In this document: one piece after another, positions 34,420-41,744 of the stretch
Layout: every line of letters starts with the position of its first letter
How positions within the stretch are numbered: the first letter of the stretch is position 1
Source: JAIBJN01 sp963830885
GTDB lineage: Bacteria > Actinomycetota > Thermoleophilia > Gaiellales > Gaiellaceae
Assembly (NCBI GenBank): GCA_963830885.1
Contig: CAWHOA010000023.1
Location: 1 to 64,000, forward strand
Length of the DNA: 64,000 nt
Direction of reading: 5' to 3'
Made by a program: the position numbers and the translations under genes
Notes under the pieces: generated by a model
The model's database searches: none
What the model was told of the DNA's origin: nothing
The model's input: the letters and a program-made list of their open reading frames with translations, nothing else

Positions 34420-34695
34420 TCAGCCGGCGCCATTCGATGCGGCCGTCTTCTCGCCGACGAAGCGGGTGATGCTCGCGATCGAGTCGAGGTTCTCGGGGAG
34501 GACCTCCTCGTCGGCGATCTGGACCTCGTAGCGCTCCTCGATGAAGCCGATCAGCTCGAGGACGCCGGTCGAGTCGATCACGCCCACCTCGATCAGGGAG
34601 TCGTCCCGGTCGAGCACGACGCCGTCCGCGCTCAGCGGGAAGTTGTCCTTCAGGAACTGGCGCACTTCCTGCTCGATGGCGTCGGGGCTGGACAT
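34420..34695 (-). CDS. Acyl carrier protein
   Basis: 91 residues from the ATG at 34695 (an ATG three codons upstream is possible). A four-helix carrier fold with the phosphopantetheine Ser in GVIDSTGVLELIGFIEERY and a typical EEVLPENLDSI third helix. It differs from the fatty-acid ACP signature (DSLD) and so is probably a dedicated carrier. It overlaps or abuts the NadE-like gene and is divergent from the AsnB/ligase pair, whose adenylating enzyme is a natural loader for it. Confidence 0.85.
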   Translation of the reverse strand: MSSPDAIEQEVRQFLKDNFPLSADGVVLDRDDSLIEVGVIDSTGVLELIGFIEERYEVQIADEEVLPENLDSIASITRFVGEKTAASNGAG

Positions 34696-34787
34696 GACGG
34701 GCAAAGAGAAGTCGCCCGGAACCTCACGAGGCGACGATCGGAGAATAGCAGCGACCCTCGGAGCGTTCGACCAGGATTCTCCTCCCC

Positions 34788-34816
34788 TTGCCGACCGTGC
34801 GGGTCGCCCGTATCGT
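34788..34816 (+). promoter_or_regulatory. Promoter of the asnB-like gene
   Basis: TTGCCG (34788-34793) and TATCGT (34811-34816) are separated by 17 bp. The -10 element ends 6 nt before the ATG at 34823, so the expected transcription start is the A of the start codon (leaderless mRNA). No Shine-Dalgarno sequence is present. Confidence 0.6.
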
Positions 34817-34822
34817 CAGGAC

Positions 34823-36838
34823 ATGTGCGGCATTGCCGGGATCTACGCGCGCCCTGACTCGGCCGCGCCCGAGGAGCTCCTGCTGACCATGGCGGGCGAG
34901 CTCCGGCACCGCGGGCCCGACGGCACCGGGCTCTACACCGACGGCCGCTTCGGCATGACGAACAACCGGCTCGCCATCGTCGATCTCGAGGGCGGAGACC
35001 AGCCGCTCGCAAGCGAGGACCGGCGCTACTGGGTGATGCAGAACGGCGAGATCTACAACTACGTCGAGCTCCGCGCCGACCTCGAGGCACTCGGGCGGCG
35101 CTTCGTCACCACGAGCGACACCGAGGTGATCGCCCAGGCCTACGCCGAATGGGGCCCCGGCTGCCTCGACCGGATGAACGGCGACTTCGCCTTCGCCGTG
35201 TGGGACCGGCGCGAGCGCGAGCTCTTCCTCGCGCGCGACCGCTTCGGCGTCCGGCCGCTCTTCGTGGCCGAGCTCGGCGGCGACCTCGTCTTCGCCTCCG
35301 AGCAGAAGGCGATCCTCCGGCACCCCTCGGCCCGGCGCGAGCTCGACCCGGCCGGTCTCGTCGAGAGCTTCACGACCTGGTGCATCTCGCCGGACGCGTC
35401 CTCGTTCCCCGGCATCCGCGAGCTCGCGCCCGCCCACTACCTCCGCGCCGGCCCCGACGGCATCCGCGAGGAGCGGCGCTGGTGGGACCTCCGCTTCTCG
35501 GACGCGCCGGACGTTTCGCCTGCGGCGCGCTCGGCGCTGGCGGAGGAGCTCGACGCGCTGCTCGGCGACGCGACGCGCCTGCGCCTCCGCGCCGACGTCC
35601 CGGTCGCCGCCTACCTGAGCGGCGGGCTCGACTCGTCGGCCATCGTCGCCCACGCGCTCGAGCAGATGGACGAGACCCTGTACGCCTTCGGCATCGGCTT
35701 CGAGGACGCGCGCTTCGACGAGAGCGCCTTCCAGGACCGCCTCACCGGCGCGCGCGGGCTCGACCTCACGCGCGTCACGATCGGCGCGCGCGACATCGCC
35801 GAGCTGCTCCCGCAGACGGTGGAGATGGCGGAGAAGCCGACGCTCCGAACCGCGCCGTCGCCGCTCCTGCGTCTCTCCGGAGCAGTGCAGGACGCGGGTC
35901 TGAAGGTGGTCACGACCGGCGAGGGCGCGGACGAGCTCTTCGGCGGCTACGACCTCTTCCGCGAGAACGCCGTGCGCCACTTCTGGGCCCGCGAGCCGGA
36001 GTCCGAGCTGCGGCCGCTCCTCCTGACGCGCCTGAACGCCTTCATCGGCAAGGACCTGAAGCGCTCGGGCGCGTTCCTCGTCGGCTTCTACCGCAAGGGA
36101 CTCACCGAAACCGAAGACCCGCTCTACAGCCACCGGCTCCGCTTCTCCAACACCTCACGGCTGCTCTCGCTCCTCGACGGCGGCGTGCTGGAGCGCGCCG
36201 GCGAGCGTGGCGACCCCGCCGAGCGGCTCGAGGCGCGCCTCCCGGACTGGTTCGGCGAGATGACGCCGCTCGGGAAGGTGCAGTACCTGGAGATCTCCAC
36301 GTTCCTGGAGGGCTACCTCCTGCACACGCAGGGCGACCGCATGCTGATGGGGCACTCCATCGAGGGGCGCTTCCCGTTCCTCGACTACCGGGTCGCCGAG
36401 CTCGCCGCGGCGCTCCCGGACCAGCTCCGCCTGCGCGGGCTGACGGAGAAGTACCTGCTGCGCAAGGCGGTGGAGCACCGGCTCCCGGCCGAGATCGCCG
36501 CCCGCAAGAAGCGGCCCTACCGAGCGCCGATCGTGGGCGCCTTCGTCGGCCCCGGCGCCCCGGACTACGTCCGCGAGCTCCTCGACGAGCGGCGCCTCGC
36601 CGACGTGGGGCTTTTCTCGCCGGAGGCCGTTGCGCGCCTCGTGCGGAAGTGCGAGGCAGGCGCGCCGCGGGACGCGGTCTCGGAGACCGACGAGATGGCG
36701 CTCGTCGGAGTCCTCTCCGTCATGCTCCTCCACGACCGCTTCGTGGCGAGCCCCCGTCCTGCCGAAGCCCTCGTCCCCGACCGCGTCGTCGTGGGCGACC
36801 AGGTGCTCCCGCGCGCCTCCGCGCCCGCCGCCGCATGA
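34823..36838 (+). CDS. AsnB-like glutamine-hydrolysing amidotransferase
   Basis: A 671-residue protein. The N-terminal class II glutaminase begins with Cys2 (MCGIAGIYA), followed by RHRGPDG, NGEIYNY and DTEVI. The synthetase domain has the PP-loop YLSGGLDSSAIVAHAL near residue 271 and TTGEGADELFGGY near 372. Asparagine synthases are 550-650 residues; the sequence carries a C-terminal extension. Homologues in polysaccharide and exosortase clusters amidate or modify carrier-bound substrates rather than make free Asn. The next gene starts in its stop codon (ATGA). Confidence 0.88.
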   Translation: MCGIAGIYARPDSAAPEELLLTMAGELRHRGPDGTGLYTDGRFGMTNNRLAIVDLEGGDQPLASEDRRYWVMQNGEIYNYVELRADLEALGRRFVTTSDTEVIAQAYAEWGPGCLDRMNGDFAFAVWDRRERELFLARDRFGVRPLFVAELGGDLVFASEQKAILRHPSARRELDPAGLVESFTTWCISPDASSFPGIRELAPAHYLRAGPDGIREERRWWDLRFSDAPDVSPAARSALAEELDALLGDATRLRLRADVPVAAYLSGGLDSSAIVAHALEQMDETLYAFGIGFEDARFDESAFQDRLTGARGLDLTRVTIGARDIAELLPQTVEMAEKPTLRTAPSPLLRLSGAVQDAGLKVVTTGEGADELFGGYDLFRENAVRHFWAREPESELRPLLLTRLNAFIGKDLKRSGAFLVGFYRKGLTETEDPLYSHRLRFSNTSRLLSLLDGGVLERAGERGDPAERLEARLPDWFGEMTPLGKVQYLEISTFLEGYLLHTQGDRMLMGHSIEGRFPFLDYRVAELAAALPDQLRLRGLTEKYLLRKAVEHRLPAEIAARKKRPYRAPIVGAFVGPGAPDYVRELLDERRLADVGLFSPEAVARLVRKCEAGAPRDAVSETDEMALVGVLSVMLLHDRFVASPRPAEALVPDRVVVGDQVLPRASAPAAA

Positions 36839-38382
36839 ACGTCCGCCTGCTGCACGAGACCCTGCTCGCCTCGGCCGAGCGCGTGCCCGAGCGCGAGGCC
36901 GTCGTCGCCGGAGCCGTGCGTCTGTCCTATGCGGAGCTGCTCGACCGCGCGCTCCGGCTCGCCCGGGCGTTGCAGGAGCTGGGGGTGCGCAGGGGCGACC
37001 GCGTGGCCGTCTACATGGACAACTCGGCGGGCTGCGCGACGGCGCTCTACGGGACGCTCCTCGCGGGCGGCGTCTTCGTGATCGTCAATCCGCAGACCAA
37101 GGAGGACAAGCTCCTCTACGTCCTCGACGACTGCGAGGCGGCGGTGCTGCTGACGGAGGGGAGCCTGACGCGCACGGCGCTCGCCGCGGCGGCCTCCGCG
37201 GCCAGCGTCAAGGCGGTCGTCGCCGACGGGGCGCCGGAAGGAGTCGAGGGCGCGCTGGCGTTCGAGGACGTGCTCGCCTCCGCGGAGCCCGAGCCGAACG
37301 CCCCGGGGACGATCCCGCTCGACCTCGCCGCCCTCATCTACACGTCGGGGAGCACCGGCTTTCCCAAGGGCGTGATGATGACCCACCAGAGCATGGTCTT
37401 CGCCGCGGGGTCGATCGCGCAGTACCTGCGGCTGGGCCCGGACGAGCGCATCCTCGGCCTGCTCCCGCTCGCCTTCGACTACGGGCTCTACCAGCTGCTC
37501 ATGAACGTTCTCAAGGGCGGCACGCTGGTGCTCGAGCGGTCGTTCGCGTTTCCCGCGCAGATCGTCAAGCGGGTGCAGGAGGAGGAGGCGACGGTCTTTC
37601 CGGGCGTGCCGACGGTGTACGCGACGCTGCTCTCGATGCGCCGCGGAATGGAGTTCGAGCTGCCGAGCGTGCGCCGCGTCACGAACACCGCGGCCGCGCT
37701 CCCTGCCACCTTCCACGCCGAGCTGGCCCGGATCTTCCCGAACGCGCTCGTCTTCGCCATGTACGGGCTGACCGAATGCAAGCGCGTCAGCTACCTCGAG
37801 CCGGAGCTGCTCGCCGAGAAGCCGACGTCGGTGGGGAGGGCGATCCCCGGGACGGAGACGATGGTGTTGCGCGAGGACATGACGCCGGTCGAGCCGGGGG
37901 AGACCGGCGTGCTCTACGTCCGCGGGCCGCACGTCATGGTCGGCTACTGGAACAAGCCGGAGCAGACCGCCGAGATGATCGTCGAGGGGCCGCTCCCGGG
38001 CGAGAAGATGCTCTGCGCCCAGGACCACTTCATGGTGGACGAGGACGGCTTCCTCTACTTCGTCGGGCGCAGCGACGACATCATCAAGACGCGCGGCGAG
38101 AAGGTCAGCCCGATCGAGGTCGAGAACGCGATCTTCGACATCGAGGGCGTCAAGGAGGCGGCCGTGATCGGCGTCCCCGACGAGCTGCTCGGCGAGGCGA
38201 TCAAGGCGTTCGTCGTTCTCGACGAGGGCGCCGAGCTGACGGAGCAGGAGATCATCGCGGCCTGCCGCACGCGCCTCGAGAACTTCATGGTTCCCGCCTC
38301 GGTCGAGTTCCGCGCCGAGCTCCCCACCACCGCGACCGGCAAGGTGCGCCGCAAGAGCCTGAAGGATCCCGCGGAGGTCTGA
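36835..38382 (+). CDS. AMP-forming acyl-CoA synthetase / acyl-ACP ligase
   Basis: A 515-residue ANL-superfamily enzyme. Motifs in order: YTSGSTGFPKGVMMTH (P-loop), MYGLTECKRVSYLEP (A5), GFLYFVGRSDDIIKTRGEKVSP (A7-A8), and the catalytic Lys in TGKVRRKSL near the end. It activates a carboxylic acid as its adenylate and transfers it to a thiol, here possibly the divergent acyl carrier protein. Its start overlaps the asnB-like stop, so the two are co-translated. Confidence 0.9.
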   Translation: MNVRLLHETLLASAERVPEREAVVAGAVRLSYAELLDRALRLARALQELGVRRGDRVAVYMDNSAGCATALYGTLLAGGVFVIVNPQTKEDKLLYVLDDCEAAVLLTEGSLTRTALAAAASAASVKAVVADGAPEGVEGALAFEDVLASAEPEPNAPGTIPLDLAALIYTSGSTGFPKGVMMTHQSMVFAAGSIAQYLRLGPDERILGLLPLAFDYGLYQLLMNVLKGGTLVLERSFAFPAQIVKRVQEEEATVFPGVPTVYATLLSMRRGMEFELPSVRRVTNTAAALPATFHAELARIFPNALVFAMYGLTECKRVSYLEPELLAEKPTSVGRAIPGTETMVLREDMTPVEPGETGVLYVRGPHVMVGYWNKPEQTAEMIVEGPLPGEKMLCAQDHFMVDEDGFLYFVGRSDDIIKTRGEKVSPIEVENAIFDIEGVKEAAVIGVPDELLGEAIKAFVVLDEGAELTEQEIIAACRTRLENFMVPASVEFRAELPTTATGKVRRKSLKDPAEV

Positions 38383-38420
38383 GCCGATCGTTCGTCAGGC
38401 ACGTCCACGGCGACGTGTCA

Positions 38421-38433
38421 GGGGTCAAACCCC
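38421..38433. repeat. Short palindrome GGGGTCAAACCCC in the gap before the UDP-sugar dehydrogenase
   Basis: The 182-bp gap 38383-38564 holds this hairpin (GGGGT, CAA, ACCCC) followed directly by CCGGCC/GGCCGG. A related GGGGTCAAAC sits at 45151-45160. It could be the ligase terminator or a dispersed repeat. A TACACT -10 element is at 38553-38558, 6 nt before the ATG of the next gene. Confidence 0.45.
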
Positions 38434-38564
38434 GGCCGTGGCCGGGCCGTCGCCCTGGCCATGCGGTCTTCTTAGCATGGAATCTGCACGCCCACCCGGG
38501 CCCTGCCGGAAGACTGGCCGACCGGCGAGTCGGTGTCTGCGAAAGGTCCACCTACACTCCATGA

Positions 38565-39881
38565 ATGGATCGCGAGCCAGTCGGAGTCCTGGGCGCCGGC
38601 TGGGTCGGCCTCGTCACGGCCGCCTGCTTCGCCGAGCTCGGACACGATGTCGTCGTCCGCGACGTTGCGCCCGAGCGGATCGAGCGCCTGCGCGCCGGGG
38701 ACGTGCCCATCCACGAGGAGGGGCTCGAGGAGCTGCTCGAGCGCAACAATGGCCGGCTCCATTTCACCCTCGACCTGAAGGACGTCCTCGACAGTGCGCC
38801 GATCGCCTTCGTCTGTGTCGGCACGCCGCCTTCGTACTCCGGCGACGCCGACCTGTCGGCCGTGTGGCAGGTGGTCGACGAGCTCTCGGAGCTGAACGCC
38901 GAGCTCGTGCTCGTCATGAAGAGCACCGTGCCGGTGCGCACGGGCGAGCACGTCCGCGCACGGCTCGACGCGTCCGGGCTCGAGCGCGTGGGCTACGTCT
39001 CGAACCCGGAGTTCCTCGCCGAGGGGACGGCGATCAGGAACTTCAACCAGCCGGACCGGGTGGTGGTCGGCTCGTTCGCGTGGCAGGACGGCGACCGGGT
39101 GGCGGCGCTCTACGAGCCGCTGGGCGCGCCGATCGTCCGCACCGACGTCGCGTCGGCCGAGATGATCAAGCTCGCCTCCAACGCCGCGCTGATGACGCGG
39201 ATCAGCTTCATCAACGAGATCGCGAACGTCTGCGAGCTCGTCGGCGCGGACGTGCAGGAGGTGGCGCGGGGTGTCGGGCTCGACCACCGGATCGGGGGGC
39301 ACTTCCTCCGCGCCGGGATCGGCTACGGCGGCTCCTGCTTCCCCAAGGACGCCTCCGCCTTGAAGCAGCTGGCCGCGAACTCCGGCTACCACTTCCAGCT
39401 TCTGACCGCGGTGATCGAGGTGAACGAGCTTCAGAAGCGGCGCGTGGTGCACAAGCTGCAGGCGCACCTGGGCGACCTGCGCGGCCGGACCGTGGCCCTC
39501 CTCGGCCTGGCCTTCAAGCCGCACACGAACGACATGCGCGAGGCGCCGAGCCTCGTCCTTGCCCCGCGTCTCCAGAGCGAGGGGGCGATCGTCCGTGGCT
39601 GGGACCCGGTCGCCCTCGACGAGGCGCGCGACCTGATCGGCGACGTCGAGCTCTGCGAAACCGTTCTCGAGGCCGTCGAGGAGGCTGACGCCGCCGTTAT
39701 CGTCACCGAGTGGCCGGAGCTCCGCGGGCTCGCATCCGCGGAGGTGCACCGGGCGATGCGGACGCCGCTGATCGTGGACGGGCGGAACCTGCTGGATCCC
39801 GCCGCGGTACAGGCGGCCGGCTTCGTCTACGAGGCGATCGGCAGGGCGAGGATGGGGGCCGTGCAGGCGTCGCGCGTGTAG
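38565..39881 (+). CDS. UDP-glucose 6-dehydrogenase family (nucleotide sugar dehydrogenase)
   Basis: A 438-residue enzyme of typical length. The Rossmann motif GAGWVGLVTA is at 10-19, VCVGTPP at 84-90, and the catalytic Cys258 in GYGGSCFPKD; the C-terminal domain starts at LGLAFKPHTNDMREAPS. It oxidises UDP-glucose to UDP-glucuronate (other UDP-hexoses possible). It is convergent with a UDP-glucuronate decarboxylase-like gene only 4 bp away. The leaderless-type start suggests expression independent of the upstream ligase. Confidence 0.92.
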   Translation: MDREPVGVLGAGWVGLVTAACFAELGHDVVVRDVAPERIERLRAGDVPIHEEGLEELLERNNGRLHFTLDLKDVLDSAPIAFVCVGTPPSYSGDADLSAVWQVVDELSELNAELVLVMKSTVPVRTGEHVRARLDASGLERVGYVSNPEFLAEGTAIRNFNQPDRVVVGSFAWQDGDRVAALYEPLGAPIVRTDVASAEMIKLASNAALMTRISFINEIANVCELVGADVQEVARGVGLDHRIGGHFLRAGIGYGGSCFPKDASALKQLAANSGYHFQLLTAVIEVNELQKRRVVHKLQAHLGDLRGRTVALLGLAFKPHTNDMREAPSLVLAPRLQSEGAIVRGWDPVALDEARDLIGDVELCETVLEAVEEADAAVIVTEWPELRGLASAEVHRAMRTPLIVDGRNLLDPAAVQAAGFVYEAIGRARMGAVQASRV

Positions 39882-39885
39882 CGGC

Positions 39886-40830
39886 TCAGCCGGCGGCGGT
39901 GGAGCGGGCCTCGCCGAGCCTTCCGAGCGTCCGCCGGAGGCCCTCTTCGAGCTCGACCTCGGGCTGCCACCCCAGCACCTGGCGCGCCCGGGTGATGTCC
40001 GGCTGCCGCACCTGCGGGTCGTCGACCGGCAGAGCCGCGTGGACGATCTCACTGCTCGATCCGGTTGCGCGGATCACGGCCTCGGCCAGCTGGAGCAGCG
40101 TCAACTCGCGCGGGTTTCCGAGGTTGACCGGGAGGTGCTCACGGCTCGTCATCAGGAGGTAGAGCCCGCGGATGAGGTCGTCCACGTAGCAGAACGAGCG
40201 GGTCTGCGACCCGTCGCCGAACACCGTGAGCGGCTCGCCCTCGAGCGCCTGGCGCAGGAAGGTTGGGATCGCGCGTCCGTCGTGCGGCCGCATGCGCGGG
40301 CCGTACGTGTTGAAGATGCGGGCGATCACGGTATCCACGCCCTGCTGGCGGTGGTAGGCCATCGTCAGGGCCTCCGCGTAGCGCTTCGCCTCGTCGTAGA
40401 CGCCCCTCGGGCCGATCGGGTTCACGTTCCCCCAGTACGTTTCCGGCTGCGGGTGAATCTGCGGGTCGCCGTACACCTCGCTCGTCGAGGCGAGCAGGAA
40501 CCGCGCCCGCTTGAACTTGGCGAGGCCGAGCATGTGGTGCGTGCCGTAGCTGCCGACCTTCAGTGTGTGCAGGGGCAGGCGCGCGTAGTCGATCGGGCTG
40601 GCCGGGCTCGCCAAGTGGAAGATGTAGTCGACCGGCTCGTCGAGGTGAAGCGGCTCCGTCAGGTCATGGTTCAGGAAGACGAACGCGTCGCCGCGGATGT
40701 GCTCGATGTTCTGGAGGTTGCCGGTGTCAAGGTTGTCGACGCACACGACCTTATGGCCGTGCGCAAGCAGGAAGTCGCAAAGGTGGGAGCCGAGGAAGCC
40801 GGCGCCGCCGCTGACGAGTGCGGTGGCCAT
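39886..40830 (-). CDS. UDP-glucuronate decarboxylase-like SDR (UDP-xylose synthase)
   Basis: A 314-residue extended SDR. It has the NAD motif GGAGFLGSHL at 8-17, DNLDTGNLQNI, the catalytic STSEVYGDP and the YDEAKRYAE Tyr-x-x-x-Lys, plus ARIFNTYGPRM and FGDGSQTRSFCYVDD. These features are those of UXS enzymes, which turn UDP-glucuronate into UDP-xylose, fitting the adjacent dehydrogenase. The ATG at 40830 is chosen because it begins the first beta strand; the frame upstream belongs to a different decayed gene. Confidence 0.9.
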   Translation of the reverse strand: MATALVSGGAGFLGSHLCDFLLAHGHKVVCVDNLDTGNLQNIEHIRGDAFVFLNHDLTEPLHLDEPVDYIFHLASPASPIDYARLPLHTLKVGSYGTHHMLGLAKFKRARFLLASTSEVYGDPQIHPQPETYWGNVNPIGPRGVYDEAKRYAEALTMAYHRQQGVDTVIARIFNTYGPRMRPHDGRAIPTFLRQALEGEPLTVFGDGSQTRSFCYVDDLIRGLYLLMTSREHLPVNLGNPRELTLLQLAEAVIRATGSSSEIVHAALPVDDPQVRQPDITRARQVLGWQPEVELEEGLRRTLGRLGEARSTAAG

Positions 40831-40878
40831 GGGTTCATGATAGAGAGGCTTCCAGGAAGCGCTCCCTGGTCGGAGGGC

Positions 40879-41490
40879 TAGACCGGCGCAGCCGTCGTAT
40901 TGGCAGTGTCGCGCACCGTCCACGCAGGGGCGGACGGCCAGCGGTCGCAGTGGTTCCGGAGGATCGTGTAGTCCTGCGGCTCGCCCTCGCCCATCGTGCA
41001 CGGGGCCCCGAGAACCTGCACAGGTCGATCTGGCCGTTGGCAAGGACGACGGTGCGGTCGGCGGGGTTCCCGTCCGCCACATCGAGTCGACGCCGAGCGA
41101 GCCGAAGCTCACGCCGAAATGCATGCCGTGGTTGCAGGAGACGCTCTTGCAGCGGATGCACGCCATGTCCTTGAAGAGGTTCCCGTTGACGCTCGCGGGG
41201 ACGAAGACGCCGGCGGCTCCCTGGCAGGTGGCGGTGTTCGTCTCCCAGTCGCCCCGCTCGAAGTCGATGAACTCGACGGTGTCGCCGCCCTGGATCTGGG
41301 CGCCGTCCTGGTGGCTGTCGTCGTACGTATCGGCGCGGTCGTCGGCGCCGAGCCCGCGCGGCCCGCAGTTGGCGTAGCCGGTTAGCTGGAGGTCGCGCGC
41401 GCCGTGAGCCTCACCTTGACCGCGTCCGAGGTGCCGCCGATCGTGCACCCGTCGCCCTCGACGTGCACGTACATCGCCTGCAACCACTCC
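40879..41490 (-). pseudogene. Secreted right-handed beta-helix protein, N-terminally truncated and frameshifted
   Basis: The minus strand encodes, across three frames, a Cys-containing beta-helix-like sequence. LTGYANCGPRGLGADDRADTYD and HQDGAQIQGGDTVEFIDF are followed by NLFKDMACIRCKSVSCNHGMHFG and SMWRTG. After shifts near 41075 and 40995 come NPADRTVVLANGQIDLCRF, then PQDYTILRNHCDRW, ending APV at the TAG at 40881-40879. The front part and signal peptide are missing: upstream of about 41385 no frame continues. It resembles the intact beta-helix gene at 45.1-45.9 kb in its HQDGIH/HQDGAQ motif. Such proteins often bind or cleave polysaccharides. Confidence 0.6.
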
Positions 41491-41676
41491 CTCTTCATGG
41501 GCGGGGGCTCCGGTGACGTCCTCGACGCGCGCTTCCGCTCCGATCGCACGGACGGCAGCGACCCGCTTTGCGCCGAATTCGCCGCCTCGCCGGCATGTAC
41601 AGGCGACGCCTCCGGTGTGACTATGACCAACGTCACCTGGCAGCGCTGGAACGCGTCGACCGATCGCTGGGACTAG
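41404..41676 (+). CDS. Hypothetical Cys-containing protein fragment, possibly C-terminus of a beta-helix protein
   Basis: A 90-codon frame from the GTG at 41404, with GGAGG about 10 nt upstream and strong GC3 bias. It contains CTYIACNHSLFMGGG, similar to the CKSVSCNHGMHFG of the minus-strand gene next door, and ends NVTWQRWNASTDRW. A perfect hairpin follows 11 bp after the stop. A TAG closes the frame just upstream, so an N-terminal half and signal peptide are absent. It overlaps a competing minus-strand frame. I consider it a remnant of a second gene of the same family. Confidence 0.4.
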   Translation: MSLTLTASEVPPIVHPSPSTCTYIACNHSLFMGGGSGDVLDARFRSDRTDGSDPLCAEFAASPACTGDASGVTMTNVTWQRWNASTDRWD

Positions 41677-41687
41677 GGAGCCCTGGT

Positions 41688-41713
41688 GCGAGGGCCGCCC
41701 CGGCGGCCCTCGC
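41688..41713. terminator. Perfect 12-bp hairpin
   Basis: GCGAGGGCCGCC (41688-41699), two-base loop, GGCGGCCCTCGC (41702-41713). It lies 11 bp after the stop of the short plus-strand frame and 32 bp before the next start codon. There is no T-run, but the stability suggests a terminator. The next gene has its own -10 element (TACCTT, 41731-41736). Confidence 0.6.
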
Positions 41714-41744
41714 TGCGTCTGCAGAGCGAGTACCTTAGAAAGCC

